Shown here: one piece after another, positions 13,275 to 21,376 of the stretch
Layout of the letters: every line of letters starts with the position of its first letter
Numbering within the stretch: the stretch's first letter is position 1
Origin: Prevotella sp. tc2-28
GTDB taxonomy: Bacteria; Bacteroidota; Bacteroidia; Bacteroidales; Bacteroidaceae
Reading direction: 5' to 3'
DNA length: 64,000 bases
NCBI RefSeq assembly: GCF_900107705.1
Contig: NZ_FNRE01000003.1
Span: forward strand, 1-64,000
The notes under the pieces: generated by a model
What the model saw: the letters and a program-made list of their open reading frames with translations, nothing else
Databases searched by the model: none
What the model was told of the DNA's origin: nothing
Made by a program: the position numbers and the translations under genes

Positions 13275-16200
13275 ATGATGAAGCAATTAAACATTAGAAC
13301 TCCGTTTAGGATGTTTGTCCTCCTATTAGGACTCTTCCTTTCGGTAGGTGCCTTTGCTCAGATTGACGTCAAAGGCCATGTGAAAGATGCTACGGGCGAG
13401 CCCATCATCGGTGCTACAGTACGAGTGGCGAACACACAAATCGCAACCGTTACTGATTTCGATGGTAATTTTGCCCTAAAAGCCAACCAGGGTGCTGACA
13501 TCACTATCAGCTACATTGGTTATCAGACAGCTACCGTCAAGGCGGCTCGCTCTATTGAGGTAACGCTGGAAGAAGATGCCACCACACTGGAGAACGTAGT
13601 AGTCATCGGTTACGGTGTGGCCCGTAAGACCGACCTGACCGGTTCAGTAACGGCTATGAAGCCCGATGAGAAGAACCACGGTTTGCAGGTTTCTGCCCAA
13701 GACATGATTCAGGGTAAGATTGCCGGTGTGAACGTAAGCTCAGCTTCCGGTGAGCCTGGTGGCGGTGCACAGATTCGTATCCGTGGCGGTGCTTCTCTGA
13801 ATGCATCCAACGACCCTCTGATCGTGATTGACGGAATGCCTTTGGATAACAATTCCACAAAAGGTATGAGCAACCCCCTGTCATTGGTTAACCCTAACGA
13901 TATCGAGTCGTTTACCGTACTGAAGGACGCTTCTGCTACCGCTATTTATGGTAGCCGCGGTTCAAACGGTGTTATCATCATTACCACCAAGCGTGGTCGT
14001 CGCAACCAGTCTCCACAGATTAGCTACAACGGAACACTGTCTGTCAGCACGGTTGCCAAGAAACTGGACGTGATGAATGCAAGCGAGTACCGTGAGTTCA
14101 TCAAAGATTATTATGGCGCAAACTCAGATGCATATGCTGGTCTGGGCAATGCAGACACTAATTGGCAGGATGAAATCTATCATGCAGGTGTCAGCTACGA
14201 CCACAATGTAAGCGTAAGCGGCGGTGTTGGCAACCAGAAGTGGGCCATGCCATATCGCGTCAGCGTGGGTTACACCCATCAGGAAGGTGTATTGGTTGAT
14301 TCAAACTTTAAGCGTTTCACTGCTGGTTTCACATTGAACCCCTCGCTTTTGGACGACCACCTGAACCTGAACATCAATGGTAAGTATGCTTATACTAAGA
14401 CGAATCCTGGAGGTCAGGGTGCCATTGGTACTGCCACAAGAATGGATCCGACCCGTCCTGTCTGGAGTGACGAAGAGCAGTTTAAGAACTGGGGTGGCTA
14501 CTGGCAGTGGATCAAGACTACATCAAGCTACGACCCCACCTACCCCTACGCCCGTAACGACGATGCTCCCAGCAACCCTGTGGAACAGGTCAAACACTAT
14601 CGCAACGACAGAAATGCACATGTACTGTTAGGAAACTTTGAGGCCGACTACAAGATTCACGGTTTCGAAGACCTCCGCCTGCACATGAACCTGTCTGGTG
14701 ACTATAGTACTGGTGCAGAATACACGAATAACGATCCGCAATCAACCTACGGATACTACTTTGGCGGTTCTGGTGACAATACAGAAAAGAAATACAATGT
14801 CGTGGCTACCGGCTATGCACAGTATTTCAAGGACTTTGCCAAGGATAACCACTTCGACATCATGGCTGGTTACGAATACAGCCGTATGAAGTACTGGGGA
14901 GGCAGTTCCTATGCCGACTATTATCCCGCAACTTACCAGAAGACCTTTGACGACGGAACACCCAAGGCTGGTACCATCAACAATTCCAATGAGGATTATT
15001 GGAAAGGTCAGACCGTATTGGTCAGCTGGATTAGCCGTGCTAACCTGACATTGCTTGACAGATACTTGTTTACCTTTACCTTCCGTGCCGACGGTTCGAG
15101 CCGCTTTGCAGACGGACACCGCTGGGGTTACTTCCCTGCTGCCGCTTTAGCATGGCGCATGAAGGACGAGCCATTCCTAAAGAAAGTTGACGTCGTCAGC
15201 GAAGCCAAGCTCCGCCTGGGTTGGGGTAAGACTGGTCAGCAAGACACTGGTAAGGAATATTATACTCCTGCCTATCGAAAGAATACGAACAATTCTTACA
15301 TCTACCCGATTGGCGAAGGCAACCCCGGTACCCTTTACAAGCCTGAGGCTTACAATAACGATTTGACCTGGGAAACAACAACTACCTATAATATTGGTTT
15401 GGACTTAGGTTTCTTCGACCAGCGTCTGACACTGAATGTGGATGCATACTATCGCAAGACCACTGACCTGCTCTGCTCACCATCAGTTGCTGCAGGACAG
15501 AACTACGACAACAAGATCATGATGAACGTAGGTTCACTGAAGAACAAAGGTTTTGAGATTGCAATTACCGGCAAGCCCATCCAGTCAAAAGACTGGTTCA
15601 TGGAACTGGGAGTCAATGCAGCCTACAACAAGAACGAGGTTACTGAAATCAACGCCAGTGGACGTGACATGATTGAAGCAGGTATGACAGTTGGTATGCA
15701 AAAAGACGTTACTTACCATAAGGTTGGACAACCTGCCAACTCCTTCTGGGTTTACCAGCAGGTTTACGACGAGGCAGGACGTCCTATCCAAGGTGTCTAT
15801 GTAGACCGCAACGGTGATGGACTGATTGATAACAACGACCGTTACTTCTACAAGAGCATTAACGCTCCTTGGACTGGCGGTTTCTATTTCAAGCTCTCTT
15901 ACAAGAACTGGGATCTGGGAACCAACTTCCGTGCAAGCTTCGGCAACTATGTCTATAACAACATTGTCCAGGGCAAGATGAATACGGATGTGCTTTACAA
16001 TGCCTCTAAGAACTTCTACGAGAACAGCACATCTGACATTACAGCACTGAGATGGACTTCTTACGAATATCCTCTTTCCGACTATTTCGTACAGAACGGT
16101 AGCTTCTTGAAGTGTGACAACATCACCTTGGGATGGAACTTCAAGACATGGGACGAATACTTGTCTGGCCGCATCTATGCTTCCTGCACCAACGTATTCA

Positions 16201-16307
16201 CGATTACGAAGTACAAGGGTCTTGATCCTGAACAGACTTCCGGTATGGAAAGCAGCCTCTATCCACGTAGCCGTACTTTCCTGGTTGGACTTAACCTGAA
16301 CTTCTAA
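13275..16307 (+). CDS. susC: SusC-like TonB-dependent outer-membrane transporter
   Basis: This 1010-residue protein imports glycan fragments through the outer membrane with SusD as lid. In order: signal peptide ending AFAQ (about 1-29), a carboxypeptidase-regulatory-like domain (about 32-105, with GEPIIGATV and DFDGNFAL), a TonB-box region before GYGVARKTDLTGSV, a plug domain (to about 240, with IRGGASLNASNDPLIVIDG) and a 22-strand barrel ending in a hydrophobic-aromatic C-terminus (LVGLNLNF). It is first in a four-gene operon with susD 27 bases downstream. There are two Met codons in tandem at the start; either is possible. Confidence 0.96.
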   Translation: MMKQLNIRTPFRMFVLLLGLFLSVGAFAQIDVKGHVKDATGEPIIGATVRVANTQIATVTDFDGNFALKANQGADITISYIGYQTATVKAARSIEVTLEEDATTLENVVVIGYGVARKTDLTGSVTAMKPDEKNHGLQVSAQDMIQGKIAGVNVSSASGEPGGGAQIRIRGGASLNASNDPLIVIDGMPLDNNSTKGMSNPLSLVNPNDIESFTVLKDASATAIYGSRGSNGVIIITTKRGRRNQSPQISYNGTLSVSTVAKKLDVMNASEYREFIKDYYGANSDAYAGLGNADTNWQDEIYHAGVSYDHNVSVSGGVGNQKWAMPYRVSVGYTHQEGVLVDSNFKRFTAGFTLNPSLLDDHLNLNINGKYAYTKTNPGGQGAIGTATRMDPTRPVWSDEEQFKNWGGYWQWIKTTSSYDPTYPYARNDDAPSNPVEQVKHYRNDRNAHVLLGNFEADYKIHGFEDLRLHMNLSGDYSTGAEYTNNDPQSTYGYYFGGSGDNTEKKYNVVATGYAQYFKDFAKDNHFDIMAGYEYSRMKYWGGSSYADYYPATYQKTFDDGTPKAGTINNSNEDYWKGQTVLVSWISRANLTLLDRYLFTFTFRADGSSRFADGHRWGYFPAAALAWRMKDEPFLKKVDVVSEAKLRLGWGKTGQQDTGKEYYTPAYRKNTNNSYIYPIGEGNPGTLYKPEAYNNDLTWETTTTYNIGLDLGFFDQRLTLNVDAYYRKTTDLLCSPSVAAGQNYDNKIMMNVGSLKNKGFEIAITGKPIQSKDWFMELGVNAAYNKNEVTEINASGRDMIEAGMTVGMQKDVTYHKVGQPANSFWVYQQVYDEAGRPIQGVYVDRNGDGLIDNNDRYFYKSINAPWTGGFYFKLSYKNWDLGTNFRASFGNYVYNNIVQGKMNTDVLYNASKNFYENSTSDITALRWTSYEYPLSDYFVQNGSFLKCDNITLGWNFKTWDEYLSGRIYASCTNVFTITKYKGLDPEQTSGMESSLYPRSRTFLVGLNLNF

Positions 16308-16334
16308 ATAGACAATATAAAATAAGAACGCATT

Positions 16335-18062
16335 ATGAAACTCAATAAGATAAAAGCAATAGCTCCGGCAGTAGCACTGCTGCTTGCTGCCACGATGAGT
16401 TCCTGCATGAACGATCTGGACAAGGGCAACATAAACCCGAAAGTAGAGAGCCAGCCAGACGTAACAGCACTCTACAGCAAGTGCTATGCCTGCCTTATCA
16501 TGGAGGGCATGGACGGTTCTGCTGATTTCACCGTCGATGATAATGGAAAATCTACTTTCCTCCGTAATCTCTTCAATGCAAACGTACTTTCTACCGACGA
16601 AAGTATTTGTTGGTGGTCGGATGGCGGTCTTGGTGACTATGGATTGAACGATCCTAAGCCCAATTCCGACGCTATCAGATTCCTGTACTACCGAATGATA
16701 TACAATATCTCATTCTGTAATCACTATTTGGAACTGCCAGAGGCACAGGGCGACGCCACAAAACTGGCTGAGGTGCGCTTTATCCGTGCATATTTGTATT
16801 CACAGATGCTCGACTTGTTTGGTGACCCCTCGTTCATTCCTGCTATTTCTACAGAGATTCCCAAGCAGGCACACGCCTACAATGAGAAGTTTGATGCAAG
16901 CCAGACCTATACCCGTGCACAGCTGTTGGCCATGGGTCGTGAATTCTTGTTCAACTGGGTTGTTAACGAATTGAAGGCTTGTGAGGCCAACCTGATGGAT
17001 CCTCAGCCTAAGACTGACAGTGACCCCAACTACGGACGTGTTGACAAGGCTGCTGCATGGCTGATGCTGAGCCGCATGTATCTGAATGCCGGTACTTATC
17101 TGAATGACAATGGTCAGAACAACCCTTATTGGGCAGAAGCTTTGACCTATGCCGAGAAGGTTATCAACTCACCCTATGCACTCTTTGACGACAGCAAGAT
17201 ATCAGCCCAGGCAAAGGCTAATGGCTATAAGCCTTACGACTTGTTGTTTATGGGTGACAACGGTTCTAACGGTGCTTCATGCGAGGCTATATTCCCACTG
17301 CTTCAAGATGGTAAGACCACGAAGGGATGGGGTGGTTCCTTATTCTTCATTGCAGCCATGTGGAATCCTGATATGAGAAACGTCATGGGTCTGGATGCAG
17401 GTACAACAGGAAATACCTGGTCTGGTATGCGTGCACGTCCTCAGCTGATTGAGAAGTTCACCAGCGACCCCCAAAGCTTCGTTGGAAAGACTGCTGCTGA
17501 AATCCGTGCCATGGGCATTGACGACCGCGCCATTTTCTGGGGCGTAGGTAAAGACTTGGAAGTATTTCCTAACGATGCCACAGGTTTTGCACACGGTCTG
17601 ACCACACCGAAATGGAACAACAACTATTCTACAGGCGGAACTCCGCACGACACTTACGATGTCGATATCGATTTCTTCTTGCTGCGTAAAGCAGAGGCTT
17701 ACCTCAATGCAGCCGAGGCCGACATGCATATCAGCGGTGAGAGCTCTGCCAAGGCAGCAGGTTATCTGAAACAGCTCCGTAGCCGTGCACATGCCGGTGA
17801 GAAGAATGTTTTCACACTGCAGGACGTGCTTGACGAGCGTGCCCGTGAATTCTATTTCGAGGGCATACGCCGAACCGATCTGATTCGCAACAATCAATAT
17901 GGCGGCTTGGACGTTACTTACGGTTGGCAAGGCAAGAGTGGCAACCAGGAATATACAGGTGCTCCATTCGACAAGACTCGTAACGTCTTCCCTATCCCAT
18001 CTGTTGAGATGATGGCCAATCCAAACCTGACTCAGATTGACGGTTATAATGAGGCCAACTAA
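16335..18062 (+). CDS. susD: SusD-like starch-binding surface lipoprotein
   Basis: The 575-residue lipoprotein (lipobox MSSC, lipidated Cys24) belongs to the SusD/RagB family: an alpha-helical TPR-rich fold that binds glycan on the cell surface and closes over SusC. Family features include the early helical segments with RFIRAYLYSQMLDLFGD, and the C-terminal FYFEGIRRTDLIRNN and NVFPIPSVEMMANPNLTQ motifs typical of the SusD C-terminus. Starch as ligand follows from its neighbours. It sits between susC and susE in the same orientation. Confidence 0.96.
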   Translation: MKLNKIKAIAPAVALLLAATMSSCMNDLDKGNINPKVESQPDVTALYSKCYACLIMEGMDGSADFTVDDNGKSTFLRNLFNANVLSTDESICWWSDGGLGDYGLNDPKPNSDAIRFLYYRMIYNISFCNHYLELPEAQGDATKLAEVRFIRAYLYSQMLDLFGDPSFIPAISTEIPKQAHAYNEKFDASQTYTRAQLLAMGREFLFNWVVNELKACEANLMDPQPKTDSDPNYGRVDKAAAWLMLSRMYLNAGTYLNDNGQNNPYWAEALTYAEKVINSPYALFDDSKISAQAKANGYKPYDLLFMGDNGSNGASCEAIFPLLQDGKTTKGWGGSLFFIAAMWNPDMRNVMGLDAGTTGNTWSGMRARPQLIEKFTSDPQSFVGKTAAEIRAMGIDDRAIFWGVGKDLEVFPNDATGFAHGLTTPKWNNNYSTGGTPHDTYDVDIDFFLLRKAEAYLNAAEADMHISGESSAKAAGYLKQLRSRAHAGEKNVFTLQDVLDERAREFYFEGIRRTDLIRNNQYGGLDVTYGWQGKSGNQEYTGAPFDKTRNVFPIPSVEMMANPNLTQIDGYNEAN

Positions 18063-18103
18063 CATGAGTGTAAACAAAACGAAACATTAATAAGAAACGC
18101 AAT

Positions 18104-19336
18104 ATGAAGAACAGACTATTGCTTGGCGCACTGCTCATAGGCACCGCCAGCTTATTCACAGCATGTTCGGATGACAACGATTCAAACCCCACGCTGATTC
18201 AGCCTACGGAGTTTACGTTGAACACACCAACATATATTGACCAGACAGTGGATCTGAAGAACACCGAAGCACTGCAACTATCATGGTCGCAGCCTAAGTA
18301 CACTGCCGACAACGCACCTTTGCAGGTTACATACCAGATTCAGGTGTCGCCCACTAACTCGTTTACCGTTTCTACCGCTCAGGCAGAAGCTGACAAGGAA
18401 GGTAAAACTGTTGCTGACTATGCTAACATAGCGCGCACAACAACAATGTGCAAATATTCATTGCTTTCCGCCGACCTTGACAAGGCGCTGCAGACGATTG
18501 GCAAATGGCAAGCAGCAGAGGACGTTCCGGCTATTCAGAACGTATTTGTGAGAATTCATGCCTATATTTCAGAGAATGGGAAGCAGCTCAATTCCATTAT
18601 CTCTACCAATGAGGTAAAACTGAGTGTTTCCCCGTACTTCGAAATTATGAAGGAGGCTGATCCTATCCTGTGGTACATGGTAGGTAGCTGTATCGGTAGT
18701 GCAGAATGGGACAATGGTGGTGATGCAAGTATCGGCAAGGGCCTCGTTCCATTGTTCAAACAAGCCAATGAGAAGTACGACAAGGCAACAGGTGCAGGTG
18801 TAATTGCATTTACTGGATTCTTCCCCCAAGGCGGTGAATTCAAGTTTATCAAGGTTCCTGGCAACTGGGATGATGACAAGCAGATTAACTACACCAAAGT
18901 GAAGGATGCTCCTTCTTATATTGAAGATAAGGGTGACTTCCATAATATTGGAATTGCACAAAGTGGTTACTACACCATCAGAATGAATACCACAGAAGGT
19001 AAAGAGGAAGTCACTTTCGAGAAATACGAAAAGGATGTGAAGGTTTACGAGCAACTCTGTGTCGCAGGAACCATGAACGAATGGGGCGACAGTGACATGA
19101 TTCCCGTATGGACGCTTGCTGGCGAGAACCATGTATGGTCGTTCGTTGTAAAAGGAGCCGATCACATGAAGGTGAAGACCAAAGGAAGTTGGGACACCAA
19201 CTGGGGCTACAGAGACGGACTCCAGGGTGAAGGTGACAAAGATGGAAACCTTGTTATTCCTGGTAAGGACACAGATAAATACCTGTTGCTGTTCAACGAC
19301 ATCACTGGTGACTATCTGCTAATTAAACAAAAGTAA
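18104..19336 (+). CDS. susE: SusE-like starch-binding lipoprotein
   Basis: The 410-residue lipoprotein has its lipobox at FTAC (Cys21). The N-terminal part (about 35-150) looks like the SusE fibronectin-like domain (LSWSQPKYTADN, VTYQIQVS). Two carbohydrate-binding modules probably follow; the stretches GTMNEWGDSDMIPVWT and FKFIKVPGNWDDD resemble the aromatic starch-binding surfaces of SusE and SusF. It is third in the operon, 41 bases after susD. It probably holds starch at the surface without hydrolysing it. Confidence 0.85.
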   Translation: MKNRLLLGALLIGTASLFTACSDDNDSNPTLIQPTEFTLNTPTYIDQTVDLKNTEALQLSWSQPKYTADNAPLQVTYQIQVSPTNSFTVSTAQAEADKEGKTVADYANIARTTTMCKYSLLSADLDKALQTIGKWQAAEDVPAIQNVFVRIHAYISENGKQLNSIISTNEVKLSVSPYFEIMKEADPILWYMVGSCIGSAEWDNGGDASIGKGLVPLFKQANEKYDKATGAGVIAFTGFFPQGGEFKFIKVPGNWDDDKQINYTKVKDAPSYIEDKGDFHNIGIAQSGYYTIRMNTTEGKEEVTFEKYEKDVKVYEQLCVAGTMNEWGDSDMIPVWTLAGENHVWSFVVKGADHMKVKTKGSWDTNWGYRDGLQGEGDKDGNLVIPGKDTDKYLLLFNDITGDYLLIKQK

Positions 19337-19356
19337 CCAACAAAATCAAGAAACGT

Positions 19357-20805
19357 ATGAAAAAGATTATATTATGTGGAATCGCCTTGGTGGCAGGACT
19401 CATGTCCTGCACCGAGGACTACACTAACTGGGGTACGCCACAAAGCAACACCCCCAACGAGCCTCAGACGTTCGTGATGATGGTTCAGCCAACAGCCAGT
19501 TCTATAGACTTTGCCACCTACACAGAAGAAACAGTACAATTGTTTACGACCAATGTAGGCGAGGGACAAACTAAAGGCTACACGGTGACTATCACTGGCG
19601 AGAATGTGGATGGCATACAAATTATCCAGGCTGACGCAAATGGAAGAGTTGCCACTTCTACGTTAGAAGATGTCGTCATTGGCTTGTATGGCAAGGCTCC
19701 TACGCCACGTACACTTATTCTGTCCGTTGAGACTATAGTCAATAACATCAATACCGCTGAAGGCGTTATTTCTGCCAAAGTGAAAGCATCACCGTATTCT
19801 ATGACGGCTAAGCTGGATGCTCCATATATTGACGAAAACGGATATTATCTCGTTGGAAACGTTGACGGATGGACATGTAAGCGAGTAGAAGCATATCACA
19901 TGACGAACAATGGAGGAGATGTCTACGACAATCCTGAGTTCACTGTTGAACTAGAGCCTGTCGACGGTGTCACTACCTATGAGATTAAGATGATACCTGC
20001 CGCAGACTTCAACGACGACGGCACCGTAAAAGAATGGGGACGTGCCCTGTCTGCTCTCCCAGGTGTAGACACACCTGCATACAGCGGAAAGTTCTCAGAC
20101 AAGAATGCAGGCGGCAACATCAAGTTTGATGCCGTTAATGGAGCCAAGAAGTACATCGTAAAAATCAATGCGATGGAAACGACCTACGATGTTAAAGCTA
20201 TTACCTATAACCCATTCATTTATTTCATCGGAGCGACAGACGGATGGAATAATGACGAGCCTAATCGTCAGAGACTTGCTCTTGTCGACGAAAGCGGCAT
20301 CTATACGGGTTACATCTATTGCGCTGACCCGAATGGCTGGGGCAATGAGTTCAAGTTCCAGAAGGTTGCTGGCGACTGGGGTACAGAGGTTAACTCAGGC
20401 ATGATGTCTGGCGGCATCACTGGTGATGTGGCTGACGGCGGTGGTAACTTCAAGGCTACTGCTGGCGAAGGTATCTATTATTTCACGCTTAACATGGCAA
20501 CCAACTCATTGAATGCCGTTCGTATTACCAATATGAACCTTGTTGGCGACTTCAACGGATGGAATCAAGCTGACGATGCCCAGCAGATGACATGGGATGC
20601 AGCCAATTACTGCTTCGTCATCACAGGTGCAGGCGTAACTGCTAATGGTTGGAAATTCACAGCCAACAACGCATGGGGAATCAACTTAGGTGGCGACATC
20701 AACGACTTGACACAAGATGGTTCAAATCTCTCTGCAGTTGGAACAACCATCAAGCTCTACCCCACTCGTAAGACTTCTGACAAGATTTACTGCACAGTAG
20801 AGTAA
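19357..20805 (+). CDS. susF: SusF-like multi-CBM starch-binding lipoprotein
   Basis: The 482-residue lipoprotein has its lipobox at LMSC (Cys18). An N-terminal Ig-like region (about 35-150) precedes three repeated modules with a similar pattern: YLVGNVDGWTCKRVEAY, YFIGATDGWNNDEPNRQRL and NLVGDFNGWNQADDAQQMT. Each carries the G-x-W element of SusE/SusF starch-binding domains. This count of three agrees with the three CBMs of Bacteroides SusF. It is the last gene of the susCDEF operon and is followed by a clear terminator. Confidence 0.85.
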   Translation: MKKIILCGIALVAGLMSCTEDYTNWGTPQSNTPNEPQTFVMMVQPTASSIDFATYTEETVQLFTTNVGEGQTKGYTVTITGENVDGIQIIQADANGRVATSTLEDVVIGLYGKAPTPRTLILSVETIVNNINTAEGVISAKVKASPYSMTAKLDAPYIDENGYYLVGNVDGWTCKRVEAYHMTNNGGDVYDNPEFTVELEPVDGVTTYEIKMIPAADFNDDGTVKEWGRALSALPGVDTPAYSGKFSDKNAGGNIKFDAVNGAKKYIVKINAMETTYDVKAITYNPFIYFIGATDGWNNDEPNRQRLALVDESGIYTGYIYCADPNGWGNEFKFQKVAGDWGTEVNSGMMSGGITGDVADGGGNFKATAGEGIYYFTLNMATNSLNAVRITNMNLVGDFNGWNQADDAQQMTWDAANYCFVITGAGVTANGWKFTANNAWGINLGGDINDLTQDGSNLSAVGTTIKLYPTRKTSDKIYCTVE

Positions 20806-20826
20806 ACCTCTTTTCTATTCGATATT

Positions 20827-20861
20827 CAAGCGGACATCCTAAAACGGTGTCCGCTTGTTTT
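20827..20861 (+). terminator. Terminator of the susCDEF operon
   Basis: A perfect 10-bp stem, CAAGCGGACA (20827-20836) with TGTCCGCTTG (20848-20857), closes an 11-base loop and is followed by TTTTAT. It separates susF from the amylase gene, which has its own promoter. Confidence 0.85.
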
Positions 20862-20985
20862 ATATTAAGGAAAAATATTGCTACCATTAATGCTCGCAAT
20901 TGTTAGATTTAAATGTAGCATTTTTATTATTTAATATGCCAGTTCGGGATAAGTATATGACTTATGCTCTGAAAAATATTTTTTA

Positions 20986-21068
20986 AATTTTGCTGCCACC
21001 CTGCCACCAATCTTCTATAACACCAGTTTTTAGACATATTTTTGGTGGCAGCAGGGTGGCAGCAAATT
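20986..21068. repeat. Long imperfect inverted repeat built on CTGCCACC
   Basis: The left arm (20986-21010) and right arm (21042-21068) are reverse complements except for a three-base insertion and one missing A in the right arm. They are separated by 31 bases. Each arm holds two copies of CTGCCACC or its complement. A stem of about 24 bp would form in RNA or extruded DNA. It follows the sus terminator, so it is not needed for termination. Origin unknown; it could be a relic of a small mobile element. Confidence 0.6.
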
Positions 21069-21122
21069 CCGGTTTTTGGTAAAAAACAACAAAAAACTAC
21101 GAGTAGTTTGTCAATAAGCGGG

Positions 21123-21234
21123 GGTTATTGTGTAATAACCCAGCCTTATTTTGGAATAACCTTACCTTATTCAAAATTACTTCCGGAGTAACAAAAAATA
21201 CTTTCGGAGTATTCAAAAATACTTTCGGAGTATT
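21123..21234. repeat. Tandem array of short palindromes, about 20-base period
   Basis: Six short inverted repeats lie head to tail: GGTTATT/AATAACC (21123-21140), TTATT/AATAA (21146-21159), GAATAA/TTATTC (21154-21172, sharing an arm with the previous one), TTACT/AGTAA (21177-21191), and AATACT/AGTATT twice (21197-21213 and 21218-21234). Loops are 4-7 bases, and the last three have TCCGG or TTCGG. The arms differ between units while pairing is kept. Together with the inverted repeat at 20986-21068 this fills most of the 571-base gap between susF and the amylase; I see no gene there. Confidence 0.65.
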
Positions 21235-21272
21235 CCCAAAAACAAAGGTAATAGAGTATCTAAAGATGCCAA

Positions 21273-21288
21273 ATGCAACCGATTGCAC
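21273..21288. promoter_or_regulatory. Second LacI-family operator, upstream of the amylase
   Basis: ATGCAACCGATTGCAC matches 13 of 16 bases of the palindrome at 13131-13146 and keeps the form TGCAAnCGnTTGCA. It ends 54 bases before the amylase -7 box, the same distance as at the susC promoter. Confidence 0.7.
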
Positions 21289-21342
21289 ATACTCTCAAAA
21301 AATATTCTACTACGTTGTAGTTCACCCTATTTGTAAATTTTG

Positions 21343-21350
21343 TATCTTTG
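21343..21350 (+). promoter_or_regulatory. -7 box of the alpha-amylase gene
   Basis: TATCTTTG fully matches TAnnTTTG. No TTTG stands 19-21 bases upstream. The transcript would begin about 23 bases before the ATG. Confidence 0.6.
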
Positions 21351-21376
21351 CAAAGTAAATCTAACGACTAACGATT

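Noticed and set aside
17340-18077. A 245-codon leftward open frame inside susD
   Set aside because: Antisense to conserved SusD C-terminal motifs; no independent support.
21123-21234. Possible CRISPR array
   Set aside because: The units are short palindromes without unique spacers, and no cas gene is present.
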